A DNA stretch of 54,819 nt. Source: Alphaproteobacteria bacterium. GTDB lineage: Bacteria; Pseudomonadota; Alphaproteobacteria; Caulobacterales; Aquidulcibacteraceae. The position numbers were made by a program, and so were the translations under genes. Shown piece by piece: positions 18,481 through 27,022 of this stretch (position 1 is the first letter of the stretch; the number at the start of each line of letters is the position of its first letter). Location of the stretch: assembly GCA_018971945.1 (NCBI GenBank), contig JAGWZH010000008.1, positions 1 to 54,819 on the forward strand, given 5' to 3'. The notes beneath the pieces are model-generated. The model was not told where the DNA came from. It worked only from the letters and a program-made list of their open reading frames with translations, and made no database searches.

Positions 18481-18731
18481 GCATCCGCCTCGCCAGCGCG
18501 CTCCGCCCGAATGCCAGGCGTGGAGTCCGGGAGAACGCCGTGTTTCGCGATCTGCTCGGCATGAAGCGCGTCCAGCCGCCGGGCCCATTCGCGGCGCACA
18601 CGCTTTTGCTCTTCGGCAAGGGTTTGGCGCAGTTCGTCCTCCAAAGAGAGGCCCTTGTTTGCGGCCCGCTGTTTGTAAAAGGCGACCAAATGGTCGCTCA
18701 GGTCTCGGATCTTCACGTCGGCCATGGCCAT
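18477..18731 (-). CDS. Antitoxin of PIN toxin (FitA/VapB-like, ribbon-helix-helix type)
   Basis: The small basic protein has about 84 residues. Possible starts are GTG 18740, ATG 18731 and ATG 18725, and 18731 is favoured by GAGG about 10 bases upstream. The N-terminus (ADVKIRDLSDHLVAFYKQRA, then NKGLSLEDELRQTL) matches the FitA-like ribbon-helix-helix pattern that binds its own promoter, and the C-terminal tail would cover the toxin active site. The stop overlaps the toxin start by four bases. Autoregulation is expected from the family but no operator was identified. Confidence 0.82.
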   Translation of the reverse strand: MAMADVKIRDLSDHLVAFYKQRAANKGLSLEDELRQTLAEEQKRVRREWARRLDALHAEQIAKHGVLPDSTPGIRAERAGEADA

Positions 18732-18819
18732 GGCTACCACGCCTCGCTCTTTGGGTCCATGACCCCATGGGGGCGCAACCCCAATAGACGGGCGCGCAGC
18801 TTGCAGCTAGGCTGACACG

Positions 18820-19911
18820 ATGTCCCACAATAGCTTCGGTCACCTCTTCCGCGTCACAACCTGGGGCGAAAGCCACGGCCCGGCCCTCGGCTGCGTCGTC
18901 GATGGCTGCCCGCCGGGCCTGCGGCTCACCGAAGCCATGATCCAGCATTGGCTGGATCGCCGCCGGCCTGGCACAAGCCGTTTCGTCACCCAACGGCAAG
19001 AGCCGGACGCCGTCAAAATCCTGTCCGGCGTGTTTGAAGACGAGAGCACCGGGGGACCCATTACCACCGGAACCCCCATCAGCCTGCTCATCGAGAACAC
19101 CGACCAGCGCTCGAAAGATTACACCGCCATTCGCGACGCCTACCGCCCAGGCCACGCCGATTTCACCTACCAGGCCAAGTACGGCGTCCGCGATTATCGC
19201 GGGGGAGGACGCTCGAGCGCTCGGGAAACCGCCGCCCGCGTCGCGGCCGGCGCCGTCGCCCGCGTCGTCCTCGGCGACGCCATCGTGATCCGCGCCGCCG
19301 TGATCCAGATCGGTCGCCGGGCGATCGACAGATCCCGCTGGGACTGGGCGCAGACCGAGGCCAACCCCTTCTGGTCGCCCGACGCCGACGCCGCCGCGTT
19401 GTGGGAAACAGATCTCGACGCCGCCCGAAAAGCGGGGTCGTCCCTGGGCGCCATCATCGAGGTCCACGCAGAAGGGGTCCCCGCCGGCTGGGGCGCCCCG
19501 CTCTACGGCAAGCTCGACGCCGAGATCGCTGCCGGACTCATGAGCATCAATGCTGTCAAAGGCGTCGAAATCGGCGACGGCTTCGCCGCCGCATGCCTTT
19601 CCGGCGAAGACAACGCCGATGAGATGCGCCGTGGAGCCGACGGCCGGCCGGTTTTCTTGTCCAACCATGCGGGAGGGATTCTGGGCGGCCTCGCCACTGG
19701 ACAAACCATCATCGCCCGATTGGCCATCAAGCCCACCTCCTCCATTCTTACCCCCCGCCAGACCGTCACCGCCGCCGGCGAAGAAACCGACATCCAAACC
19801 AAAGGCCGCCACGACCCCTGCGTCGGCATTCGAGGCGCGCCGGTGGCGGAGGCGATGGTCGCGTGTGCGCTCGCGGACGCGCATCTGCGGCACCGCGGTC
19901 AGGTGGGTTAA
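18820..19911 (+). CDS. aroC: Chorismate synthase
   Basis: This 363-residue enzyme converts EPSP to chorismate using reduced FMN, the last shared step of aromatic amino-acid synthesis. Family signatures are clear: [18 protein letters not shown] at the N-terminus, the [21 protein letters not shown] loop split around residue 130, and [17 protein letters not shown] near the C-terminus. Length matches the family. It stands alone on the + strand between two toxin-antitoxin pairs, one leftward and one rightward. Confidence 0.97.
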   Translation: MSHNSFGHLFRVTTWGESHGPALGCVVDGCPPGLRLTEAMIQHWLDRRRPGTSRFVTQRQEPDAVKILSGVFEDESTGGPITTGTPISLLIENTDQRSKDYTAIRDAYRPGHADFTYQAKYGVRDYRGGGRSSARETAARVAAGAVARVVLGDAIVIRAAVIQIGRRAIDRSRWDWAQTEANPFWSPDADAAALWETDLDAARKAGSSLGAIIEVHAEGVPAGWGAPLYGKLDAEIAAGLMSINAVKGVEIGDGFAAACLSGEDNADEMRRGADGRPVFLSNHAGGILGGLATGQTIIARLAIKPTSSILTPRQTVTAAGEETDIQTKGRHDPCVGIRGAPVAEAMVACALADAHLRHRGQVG

Positions 19912-19948
19912 AGGCGACGCTTGTGTTGTATTTTGGCTAGACTTCCGC

Positions 19949-20224
19949 CTGAAGGAAGTCGCCCTCTACGACGCGAAAAACGCGCTCTCCGCCCTGATCC
20001 AAGAGGTCGAAGACACGGGTCAGGACATCGTGATCACGCGGCACGGCAAGCCCGCCGCCAAGTTGAGCCCCGCTTCGCCGCCGGCCCGGCGCGACCGGGT
20101 GGAGGCGCTGGCGCGGCTCGCGGCGATCCAGGCCGAGGCTGAGAAAACCGAGGTGGCAAAACCGGACTGGCCTACCATCAAGCGATGGGCGCAAGAAGAG
20201 CCGGACCCCAAGGGGTCTTCGTGA
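19949..20224 (+). CDS. Phd/YefM-family antitoxin with non-canonical start
   Basis: The conserved N-terminus of the Phd family is present (KEVALYDAKNALSALIQEV, then GQDIVITRHGKPAAKLSP), followed by an acidic helical tail ending at TGA 20224. No ATG, GTG or TTG lies in frame at the expected place. The codon where Met should be is CTG at 19949, and the nearest in-frame canonical start is a GTG near 19864, deep inside aroC. Either CTG is used, or translation starts within aroC, or the gene is damaged. Its stop overlaps the downstream toxin start (GTGA), which supports coupled translation. Predicted length from CTG is 91 residues. Confidence 0.75.
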   Translation: MKEVALYDAKNALSALIQEVEDTGQDIVITRHGKPAAKLSPASPPARRDRVEALARLAAIQAEAEKTEVAKPDWPTIKRWAQEEPDPKGSS

Positions 20225-20631
20225 TCGTTCTGGATGCTGCGGCGTTTTTGGCGGCGGTCCTGCCTTCCCAGGCGACGGCGGCCAGCCGACAGTTCTATCA
20301 GACCACCACTGCTGAGATGACTTCTCCTGCGTTCCTTGCGGTGGAGGTTCGCAATGTGCTGTTGCGGTTTGAGCGGCGGCGGCTGATGTCGACGGCGCAA
20401 TGCGACGAAGCCTTGAGCCTGCTTTCTTCTGTCACCGTTCTGCCGCCGTGGCTGGGTCGGGATCACGACCTCATTCGGGTTCTCGGTTTGGCGCGACAGC
20501 AGAGCCTGTCGTTCTTCGACGCTCTTTATCTGGACTGCGCGCTGATCCTGAAAGCGCCGCGTGCGACCCGCGACGACGCGCTTCTGGCGGCCGCGGCCCC
20601 GGTGGGCCTCCCCGTTCACGATCTGCGCTGA
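20221..20631 (+). CDS. PIN-domain toxin (VapC-like) partnered with Phd antitoxin
   Basis: This 136-residue protein starts at GTG 20221, overlapping the antitoxin stop by 4 bases, with AAGGGG upstream. The PIN acidic residues are visible: D5 in IVLDAAAFLAAVL, E42 in AVEVRNVLLRF, D100 in SFFDALYLDCAL, and D118/D119 in ATRDDALL. The SFFDALYLDCAL motif is typical of VapC enzymes in Phd/VapC pairs. It probably acts as an RNase on tRNA or rRNA. It converges on the methyltransferase gene, ending 10 bases before that gene's stop. Confidence 0.88.
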   Translation: MIVLDAAAFLAAVLPSQATAASRQFYQTTTAEMTSPAFLAVEVRNVLLRFERRRLMSTAQCDEALSLLSSVTVLPPWLGRDHDLIRVLGLARQQSLSFFDALYLDCALILKAPRATRDDALLAAAAPVGLPVHDLR

Positions 20632-20641
20632 GCCGCTCCCC

Positions 20642-21697
20642 CTAACGCCGCCTGAACCGCAGCACCTTGGTCAGGAAGGCGAGTTCGGTGCGCTCATGCA
20701 CAAAGCCCGCGGCCTCGAACAGCGCAACGAGGTCCTCTCTCAGATATGAGCCGTAATAGGGCTCATGGAAACCATGCGGGAAATATTCCAGCATCTGGTC
20801 AAGGTCGGGCGCGTCGCCCAGCTGCAGCGAATCCGCCAGCACCAAGGTCCCGCCGCGCGCCGTCACCCGCGCGATGTCAGCGGCGACGAGCGGCCGCACG
20901 CGCGGCGGCAGTTCGTGGAACAGATAAATACAGGTCGCGAGATCGACCTGGCCTTCTTCCAAAGGCATCGCTTCGGCCTGCCCCGCGATCAGCTCCACGT
21001 GGGGATAGCCGCTCAGCCGGCGGCGGGCCTTGGCCAAATAGGCCGGAGAAAGATCAAGACCCATCGCCTTCAGACGTGGAAACGCGCTCAGCGTCTGCTC
21101 CAAAAACCTCCCATTGCCGCAGGCGACGTCCAACACGCGGGTCTTCCGCTGGTCCTTGCCGCGCAGGGCTCGGGCGAGCTCGCCAAGCGCCACGCGGCGC
21201 ATCGCGTCGGCGGCGCCGCCGAAGAGCACCTCAACCTGGGTGTCGTAGAGCTCGGCGCTGTCCTCCGACAACCAGCCGCCGGACTGGTAGTGGAAGTTCT
21301 GCAGATAATAAGTCGGATAGCGCCCAGACGGCGCCTCGGCCCGGACCTCCACCCCGCGCTTTTCCCAACGGCGCTGGTCCACGGTGGGCAGATCTTTGAA
21401 GAACGCAGCGCTGTGCGACAGGCCCGCCGCCAGACGGTCAAAACGAAGATCTTCCGGCGTAGGATAAAGACCTTCTTCGATATTGGCCCGGTCCTTGGCG
21501 AAGAGCGAGAGGAAGGCCGAGCGGATTTTGGCTTGGTCGCCTGGGGCGCTCTGCGGCCGGAACCGCGGCTCGCCGGGGCGGTCAAACGGCCGCGACAGAC
21601 GGCGCGCAGCGAGATAATGCCCCATGTACCAAGCGACACGCGCCCCTTGCGCCGCCGCATAGCGCACCCGTCCGATCCGATCCGCCAACCGCGCCAT
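20642..21697 (-). CDS. Class I SAM-dependent methyltransferase
   Basis: The start ATG 21697 (MARLADRIGR) follows AGGGGA by 8 bases; a TTG at 21760 would add 21 residues. The product has 351 residues. The N-terminal 170 are helical and Arg-rich. The SAM-binding motif VLDVACGNGRFLEQ is followed by MGLDLSPAYLAKAR, the acidic loop GQAEAMPL, and CIYLFHELPPRVR. This looks like the Methyltransf_11/25 type with an extra N-terminal domain. The substrate is unknown, probably a small molecule or lipid. It is the last gene of a leftward set after the YcgN and RNA methyltransferase genes, 70 bases from ycgN. Confidence 0.87.
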   Translation of the reverse strand: MARLADRIGRVRYAAAQGARVAWYMGHYLAARRLSRPFDRPGEPRFRPQSAPGDQAKIRSAFLSLFAKDRANIEEGLYPTPEDLRFDRLAAGLSHSAAFFKDLPTVDQRRWEKRGVEVRAEAPSGRYPTYYLQNFHYQSGGWLSEDSAELYDTQVEVLFGGAADAMRRVALGELARALRGKDQRKTRVLDVACGNGRFLEQTLSAFPRLKAMGLDLSPAYLAKARRRLSGYPHVELIAGQAEAMPLEEGQVDLATCIYLFHELPPRVRPLVAADIARVTARGGTLVLADSLQLGDAPDLDQMLEYFPHGFHEPYYGSYLREDLVALFEAAGFVHERTELAFLTKVLRFRRR

Positions 21698-21767
21698 GGT
21701 TTTCGTCCCCTGGGCCAAGAACCGCCCAAGAGAGATTGGGCCAAAACCCGCAAACGGCAAGCGGGCG

Positions 21768-22217
21768 CTACTCCCATCGCGTGATGCGCTTGATCAGATG
21801 CCGCGTCTTCATGCGGCCCTCTGGGCGGGTTTTGCCGCGGACGGAGACGTTTGCGGCATGCACACTCTCTGGATCGCCGGTCAACAGCGGATGCCAAGGG
21901 TAAAGATCGCGCCCCTCATGAACCAGGCGATAAGCACAGGTCCGCGGCAGCCAGCTCAAAGTGGGCACATTCTCCGGCGTCAGCTTTACACAGTCCGGCA
22001 CGAACGCCTTGCGATTGAGATAGTCTTTGCAGCGGCAGGTCCGCCCATCGAGCAGCTTGCACGCGACATCGGTGAGGTAAATCTCGCCCGTGTCCTCGTC
22101 TTCGAGCCCAACAAGGCAGCACTTTCCGCAGCCGTCGCAGAGGCTTTCCCACTCCTCCTCCGACATCTCGGCGAGCGCCTTGTTTTTCCAGAAAAGCCCC
22201 CCATCGGCCCCGGTCAT
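21768..22217 (-). CDS. YcgN family (UPF0260) cysteine-cluster protein
   Basis: The start ATG 22217 overlaps the stop of the upstream RNA methyltransferase gene as ATGA. The 149-residue protein carries the CxxCxxCC cluster (C27, C30, C33, C34 in [10 protein letters not shown]) known from the zinc/iron-chelating PF03692 domain, plus later Cys in [10 protein letters not shown] and PDCVKLTPE. Family members begin [20 protein letters not shown] as here and end near TRWE. The function is not established. Metal binding is likely. Confidence 0.93.
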   Translation of the reverse strand: MTGADGGLFWKNKALAEMSEEEWESLCDGCGKCCLVGLEDEDTGEIYLTDVACKLLDGRTCRCKDYLNRKAFVPDCVKLTPENVPTLSWLPRTCAYRLVHEGRDLYPWHPLLTGDPESVHAANVSVRGKTRPEGRMKTRHLIKRITRWE

Positions 22218-23524
22218 CGCGTGAACACCCCAACGATCTCCACATGCGGGGACCAGCGGAACTGGTCGATGGGCGTCACGACCTTCAGCGTAAAGCCTGC
22301 ATCTGCAAGAGCCCGAGCGTCGCGGGCGAAGGCGGCGGCGTCGCAAGCCACCGCCGCCACGCGTTCGGCCCTAGAGGCTGCGATCTGCTCGGCTTGTAAA
22401 CGCGCCCCGCCCCTGGGAGGATCAAAAACAATGGCGTCAAAGCGTTTCAATTCGAGGGCGGAGACCGGGCTGCGGAGCAGATCGCGGCGGGCGGTCTCGA
22501 CGCCTTTCAGAGCCCCGCCGGCCCTGTCCGCAGCGGCCTTCAGCGCAGACAGCATCGCCGGCTCGCCATCCACTGCCCAAACCGAGGCGTGCTGGGCAAG
22601 ACGCAGGGCGAAAGTGCCGACGCCACAAAACAGATCCGCCACCCGATGCGCGCCGGCGAGGGCTTCAAGCACCAGAGCAGCCATCGTCTCCTCTCCCGCT
22701 CGCGTGGCCTGCACGAAACTGCCTGGCGGCGGGCGGACAACCGCAAGACCCATCCGCAGTTCCGGAGGCCGACGTTCAAGAACGACCTCCCCCTCCAAAG
22801 ACAGCCGCGCCAAATCGGCGGCCTCCGCAGCGGCGGCCAAGGCTTGAAGGCCCTGGCGATCGCGGGCGCCGACCCGCCCCGCTCCGCGCACGTCGACATC
22901 CAGACCTGTCTCGGTCTCCAAGGTCTGCAGCACCGCGTCGCCTTTCGCGGGGGCGACGGACCGCGCGAGCTTCTCCAACGCCGGCAACGCCGCCTCCAAG
23001 CGTGGCGTCATCAAGGGACAGGCCGCGATCGACGCCGCCTTGACACCGCCGCGCTCCATGAAACCAAAGCGCACCGCCCGCCCCTCGCGCTGCGCGTGCA
23101 GCCCGACCCGACGGCGCCCCTCGCCCCACGCCGGAACAATCGGCGCGACCGGCGCAGAAAGGCCCCGCTTGGCCAAAGCCTGCGCCACAAGGCCGCCCTT
23201 CCATTCAAGCTGAGGGCGCTCGGCCCAATGCTGGAGCTGACAGCCGCCGCACACCCCAAAATGCGGACAAGGCGGGGTCGCCCTGTCGGGGCTCGCGCCC
23301 AGAATTTCCAGCACCCGCGCCCGGTCCCCGACAATCCGCACGCGGGCGGTTTCCCCCGCCAAGGCGAAGGGCGCATAAAGGGGACCCTGCAACGTCTCCG
23401 CTGTGGCCTCGCCGCGGGCCCCGAAACCCGAAAAAACCACCTCCGCGTCGCGAGCGGGTTGGTCCAAAGAGCGGGCGGCGGCCGCAGGCGGGCGGAATCG
23501 GCCATGGCGGGGCGGTCGCTTCAT
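22214..23524 (-). CDS. Class I SAM-dependent RNA m5U methyltransferase (RumA/RlmD/TrmA superfamily)
   Basis: The 436-residue protein has an N-terminal TRAM-like beta domain ([15 protein letters not shown]), an iron-sulfur cluster motif (C86-x5-C92-x2-C95, with a fourth Cys at 169), the SAM motif [17 protein letters not shown], and the [18 protein letters not shown] motif. The nucleophile region reads [15 protein letters not shown], with the catalytic Cys in VAC. It methylates C5 of a uridine in 23S rRNA or tRNA. The exact target cannot be decided, although the cluster motif favours the RlmC/RlmD side. It is translationally coupled to the YcgN gene. Confidence 0.92.
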   Translation of the reverse strand: MKRPPRHGRFRPPAAAARSLDQPARDAEVVFSGFGARGEATAETLQGPLYAPFALAGETARVRIVGDRARVLEILGASPDRATPPCPHFGVCGGCQLQHWAERPQLEWKGGLVAQALAKRGLSAPVAPIVPAWGEGRRRVGLHAQREGRAVRFGFMERGGVKAASIAACPLMTPRLEAALPALEKLARSVAPAKGDAVLQTLETETGLDVDVRGAGRVGARDRQGLQALAAAAEAADLARLSLEGEVVLERRPPELRMGLAVVRPPPGSFVQATRAGEETMAALVLEALAGAHRVADLFCGVGTFALRLAQHASVWAVDGEPAMLSALKAAADRAGGALKGVETARRDLLRSPVSALELKRFDAIVFDPPRGGARLQAEQIAASRAERVAAVACDAAAFARDARALADAGFTLKVVTPIDQFRWSPHVEIVGVFTR

Positions 23525-23592
23525 CCTCGGCGCTTCATCTCGGGTTCAGATCGGTTCTGGTTGGGTCCAGACAGACAACAAAGGAGGCGCAT

Positions 23593-24165
23593 ATGCGTGG
23601 TCAATCCCTTCTGGTCGCGGTCGCGGCCCTTGTGACGGCGGCGGTCGCTGGCGCGCAAACGCCGGCTGCAGCCCAGTCCTATTATGGCGACCCCCACTGC
23701 CAGCAGCAGCGGCAAAACCGCATGGCGGCGGGCGCCTTGATCGGCGGTCTCGCCGGCGCAGTGCTCGGCAATAATGTTGCGGCCGACAACGCGCAAACCG
23801 AAGGAACGGTGCTCGGCGGGGTCGCAGGCGCCGTGGCCGGCGCAGCAATCGGTCGGGCCACCGCCGGCTGCGACACCGCCGATCGTCAACGCTACGGCTA
23901 TCATAACAACGCGCCCCACTCCTCTTATAGCAATAACGGCGTCCATGGCTACTCAGGCTACGGCTACTCTGGCGCAGGCTACTCTGGCGCAGGCTACTCT
24001 GGCGCAGGCTACGGCTCCTCAGGCGGCGGATACGGCTATGGCTACGGTCACCCCCCACAGGAATGCCGCTGGGGCGAGCAGCGGGTGCGGGACCGCCGCG
24101 GCCGCTGGCAAACCCAGGATGTCTATCTCTGCCAAGGCGCAGACGGCGTCTGGCGCGCCCAATGA
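23593..24165 (+). CDS. Exported glycine-zipper protein with GYSGA repeats
   Basis: The 190-residue protein starts at ATG 23593 after AAAGGAGGC. It has a signal peptide (to about residue 21 or 27), two glycine-zipper segments (GALIGGLAGAVLG near 47-59 and GTVLGGVAGAVAGAAIG near 71-87), and then a Gly/Tyr/Ser-rich region with three exact GYSGA repeats encoded by a 15-bp unit. A closing domain with two Cys follows (ECRWGEQRVRDRRGRWQTQ, then VYLCQGADGVW). Such 17-kDa-antigen-like or YMGG-type proteins sit in the outer membrane or periplasm. Function is unknown. It is divergent from the RNA methyltransferase gene and ends at a 15-bp intergenic array. Confidence 0.88.
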   Translation: MRGQSLLVAVAALVTAAVAGAQTPAAAQSYYGDPHCQQQRQNRMAAGALIGGLAGAVLGNNVAADNAQTEGTVLGGVAGAVAGAAIGRATAGCDTADRQRYGYHNNAPHSSYSNNGVHGYSGYGYSGAGYSGAGYSGAGYGSSGGGYGYGYGHPPQECRWGEQRVRDRRGRWQTQDVYLCQGADGVWRAQ

Positions 24166-24240
24166 CGCTCAGGGTCGGGCGGCTCAGGGTCGGGCGGCTC
24201 AGGGTCGGGCGGCTCAGGGTCGGGCGGCTCAGGGTCGGGC
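24166..24240. repeat. 15-bp tandem repeat, 5 copies, spanning the tlyA stop
   Basis: There are five units of GGCTCAGGGTCGGGC (the first differs by one base), directly after the stop of the glycine-zipper gene at 24165 and ending at 24240. The stop codon of the convergent tlyA gene (24229-24231) lies inside the last unit. Each unit carries two GGG runs. Confidence 0.95.
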
Positions 24241-24993
24241 GGCGTAGGCGAGCCATTCGCGCGCCCCGCCGCCGCCCAACACCGGGCTTTCAATCAGGCC
24301 CCTGAGCGTTAAGCCCCCTAACCCCTCCAGGCCTTGCGCCGCCCGCTCCGCCACGGCGCGGGCGGCGTCCTCGTCGAAATTGCCGCGGCGGTCGCGCTTC
24401 ACAGCTTCGTCCGGGCCGCTCTCGAATTGGGGTTTGACAAGGGCCAACAGCTCCATTGCGGGCGCGGCCAAGGCGAGCGCCGCCGGCGCCGCCTTCGCCA
24501 GGCCGATAAAACTCACGTCCGCCACAACAAGGCTCGTGTCGGGCGGCACATGCTCGCGCTGCAAGGCGCGGGCGTCGAGGCTCTCATAACTCCTGACCCG
24601 CGGCTCTGCCTGAAGACGCGGATGCAACTGGCCGCGGCCCACATCCACAGCGATCACCAGGGCCGCGCCCCGCGCCAACAGGACGTCGGTGAATCCCCCG
24701 GCCGAAGCGCCAAGGTCAAGACAGATCCGACCTGCGGGATTCACTTCAAACCAATCTAAAGCGTGGGTCAGCTTCACCCCAGCCCGGGACGCCCATGGAT
24801 GGGCCGGAACGGCTTCAAGGGCTGCGTCCGCCTTCAACAACTCGGCCGGCTTGTCCACCGCTGCGCCGTCCGCCCGCACCAGGCCTGCGGCGATCGCGGC
24901 TTGCGCCGCCGATCTCGTGGCGAATAATCCCCGCGCCACCAACAGCCGATCCGCCCTGATCCGCGCCAATTCTCGCGCCTCTCCGTCCCACAT
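24229..24993 (-). CDS. tlyA: TlyA family rRNA 2'-O-methyltransferase (hemolysin-type)
   Basis: The start ATG 24993 (MWDGEAREL) has AGGGGG about 10 bases upstream, and an in-frame ATG at 25026 would add 11 residues. The protein has 254 residues. An N-terminal S4 RNA-binding domain (RADRLLVARGLFATRSAAQAA) is followed by an FtsJ-like methyltransferase domain with SAM motif CLDLGASAGGFTDVLL and the ALVKPQFE motif. In mycobacteria TlyA methylates cytidines of 16S and 23S rRNA. Many genomes call it hemolysin A, a legacy name. The last codons and the stop fall in the 15-bp tandem array. Confidence 0.92.
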   Translation of the reverse strand: MWDGEARELARIRADRLLVARGLFATRSAAQAAIAAGLVRADGAAVDKPAELLKADAALEAVPAHPWASRAGVKLTHALDWFEVNPAGRICLDLGASAGGFTDVLLARGAALVIAVDVGRGQLHPRLQAEPRVRSYESLDARALQREHVPPDTSLVVADVSFIGLAKAAPAALALAAPAMELLALVKPQFESGPDEAVKRDRRGNFDEDAARAVAERAAQGLEGLGGLTLRGLIESPVLGGGGAREWLAYAARP

Positions 24994-25117
24994 CCGCAGG
25001 GGCCCCCTTGCGCAAGAGGGCCGCATGGGCGACGCATGCGCCCTCAGGCCCGTCCATGACGGGCGCCATTAAAACCTTCGTTTAAACCCTTCGTTTCTAT
25101 TGGGGAGATCGCCCTTC

Positions 25118-26617
25118 ATGTCCACCGCCCTTTCGCGTCGCGCCCTGCTCAGCGGCGTCGCCGGCCTCGCGGTCGCGGCCTGCGCGGGACAAGAGCGCCC
25201 GAACCCGCCGCCGCCGCAGACCGACGTGCTCACAGGCCTCGACGGCCTGGGCGTGGCGGCCCGCATCCGGATCGGCGACTTCACGCCTGAAGAAGCCGCA
25301 GCAGCCGCCATCGCCCGGGCTGAGCGCATGCAGCCGCTCATCAATTTCATGGCGACGCCGGCCTATGAGCAGGCTCTGCAGAACGCCCGACGCCCTCCCA
25401 GCGGCCCCTTTGCCGGCGTGCCGACCCTGATCAAGGATTTGTCGGCGCTGCAGGGCGTCCGGCTCACCTATGGCTGCCGGGCCTTCGCCGACAACATGGC
25501 GGCGCAGTCCAGCGCCTATGTGGCCGCCATGCTGGCGGCCGGAGCGAACCCGATCGGCAAATCGACCACACCGGAATTCGGCTTCACAGCCACAACCGAA
25601 CCCCTGCTCACCGGGGCCACCCGCAACCCATGGAACCTGGATCACTCCTCAGGCGGATCGTCGGGCGGCGCGGCCGCGGCCGTGGCCGCGGGCGTGGCGC
25701 CTTTCGCCCACGCCAGCGACGGGGGCGGATCGATCCGGATCCCCGCCGCGAATTGCGGCCTTGTCGGGCTGAAAACCTCCCGCGGGCGCCTGATCGACGA
25801 GCCCTCGGAAGTCCCCCTAGAGATCAGCGTCGATGGCGTCGTGACAAGGACGGTGCGCGACACCGCCGCTTGGCTGGCCGCCACCGAGCGATCCGGGCCA
25901 GCGGCCGCCCTTCCGCCCACAGGCCTCGTCACAGGCCCCAGCGAACGGCGGCTGCAGATCGGGTTCATGGTCCCTGATCTTTTGGGCCGGGCGCCGCATC
26001 CGGCGGTCGCTGCTGCGGTCCAGGCCGCCGCCCTCGCCTGCGAAAGCCTTGGGCACGAGGTCAGCGACATCACGCTGGCCGTGCCTGGAGAAGCCTTCCA
26101 AGAAGCCTTTACGCTCTATTGGGCGGCGGGTGCGGCGCAAACAGCGCAGAGCGTTCTGGCCGGAGCCCCGGCGGGGACCCCGGCCGACTCGCTGTTGGAG
26201 CCCCTGACCCTCCAATTGGCCGCGCTTTGGACCTCCCAGCCCGCGGGGACCATGGAGCGCATCATCGGCGTCCTGCGCGCCGCGGGGCAAACCTATCGCC
26301 ATGCGTTCGCGGCGACGCAGGTCATCATCACCCCGGTGCTGGCGTCGCCGCCCGTCCGTATCGGCGACATCGCCCCGACCCTGCCTTTCGATGTCGGTTT
26401 CGCAAGGGTGCAAAGCTACGCGACCTATACGCCGCTGCAAAACGCCGCCGGCACACCCGCCATCAGCCTTCCACTCGGCATGAGCCCGGACGGGCTGCCG
26501 ATCGGGGTGCAGTTCGCCGCCGATTTTGGGCAGGAGCGGACGCTTCTGGAACTGGCCTATGAATTGGAAGTGGCGCGCCCCTGGGATCAGCGCCGCGCCC
26601 CGCTATTCGCTGGTTGA
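25118..26617 (+). CDS. Exported amidase (amidase-signature family) lipoprotein
   Basis: The start ATG 25118 follows GGGGAG. The N-terminus has a twin-arginine-like SRRALLSG and a lipobox VAAC with Cys22, so the enzyme is likely Tat-exported and lipid-anchored. The 499-residue body has the amidase-signature triad: K106 in TLIKDLSAL, cis-Ser181 in SSGGSSGG, and nucleophile Ser205 in GGGSIRIP. Spacing of 75 and 24 residues fits the family. Such enzymes hydrolyse amides of aryl, fatty or amino acids. GatA is excluded by the export signal and the lack of gatB or gatC. The following folB gene is 6 bases downstream. Confidence 0.92.
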   Translation: MSTALSRRALLSGVAGLAVAACAGQERPNPPPPQTDVLTGLDGLGVAARIRIGDFTPEEAAAAAIARAERMQPLINFMATPAYEQALQNARRPPSGPFAGVPTLIKDLSALQGVRLTYGCRAFADNMAAQSSAYVAAMLAAGANPIGKSTTPEFGFTATTEPLLTGATRNPWNLDHSSGGSSGGAAAAVAAGVAPFAHASDGGGSIRIPAANCGLVGLKTSRGRLIDEPSEVPLEISVDGVVTRTVRDTAAWLAATERSGPAAALPPTGLVTGPSERRLQIGFMVPDLLGRAPHPAVAAAVQAAALACESLGHEVSDITLAVPGEAFQEAFTLYWAAGAAQTAQSVLAGAPAGTPADSLLEPLTLQLAALWTSQPAGTMERIIGVLRAAGQTYRHAFAATQVIITPVLASPPVRIGDIAPTLPFDVGFARVQSYATYTPLQNAAGTPAISLPLGMSPDGLPIGVQFAADFGQERTLLELAYELEVARPWDQRRAPLFAG

Positions 26618-26623
26618 AGGCCA

Positions 26624-27022
26624 GTGGCAGAGAAGGACCCGTTCGTGATTGGATCCGATAGCCTTGTGATCGCCGTCGAGGATGTGGCGACGCAGCTCCG
26701 CGTCGGCGTCAGCCCAAAGGAACGCGAAAGCCCGCAGGCGGTGGCGATCTCCATCGCGCTCCACGTCACGCCCGGGCCGAGCTTTGAGGGGCGCGACCGC
26801 CTCGCCGAAACCATCGACTATGACGGGCTGATCGCCTTCCTCAAGCATGGGCTCGCCGAAGCGCCGCCAGCCGCGTTGATCGAGACCGTCGCGGAACGGG
26901 CGGCGGCGTTCGCGTTCAATCTCGATCAGGCCGTCACAGCGGTCGATGTGCGCGTGGCGAAGCCTTCGGTGCTCGGCGCGGAAGGCCTCGTCAGCGTGCG
27001 GCTCTGTCGGCGGCGGCCGTGA
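26624..27022 (+). CDS. folB: Dihydroneopterin aldolase
   Basis: The 132-residue protein starts at GTG 26624. It fits FolB: the opening strand DSLVIAVEDVATQLRVGVSPKER, the YDGLIAFLKHGL segment with LIETVAERAA, and the closing strand VDVRVAKPSV with the conserved catalytic Lys. It converts 7,8-dihydroneopterin to 6-hydroxymethyl-dihydropterin in folate synthesis. The stop overlaps the start of the next gene (GTGA), coupling it to an SDR of the pteridine-reductase type. Confidence 0.92.
   Translation: MAEKDPFVIGSDSLVIAVEDVATQLRVGVSPKERESPQAVAISIALHVTPGPSFEGRDRLAETIDYDGLIAFLKHGLAEAPPAALIETVAERAAAFAFNLDQAVTAVDVRVAKPSVLGAEGLVSVRLCRRRP

Noticed and set aside
18481-19893. Long - strand frame continuing the PIN toxin upstream through aroC
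   Set aside because: The toxin clearly starts at ATG 18480, coupled to its antitoxin. The remainder is the antisense of aroC and the antitoxin.
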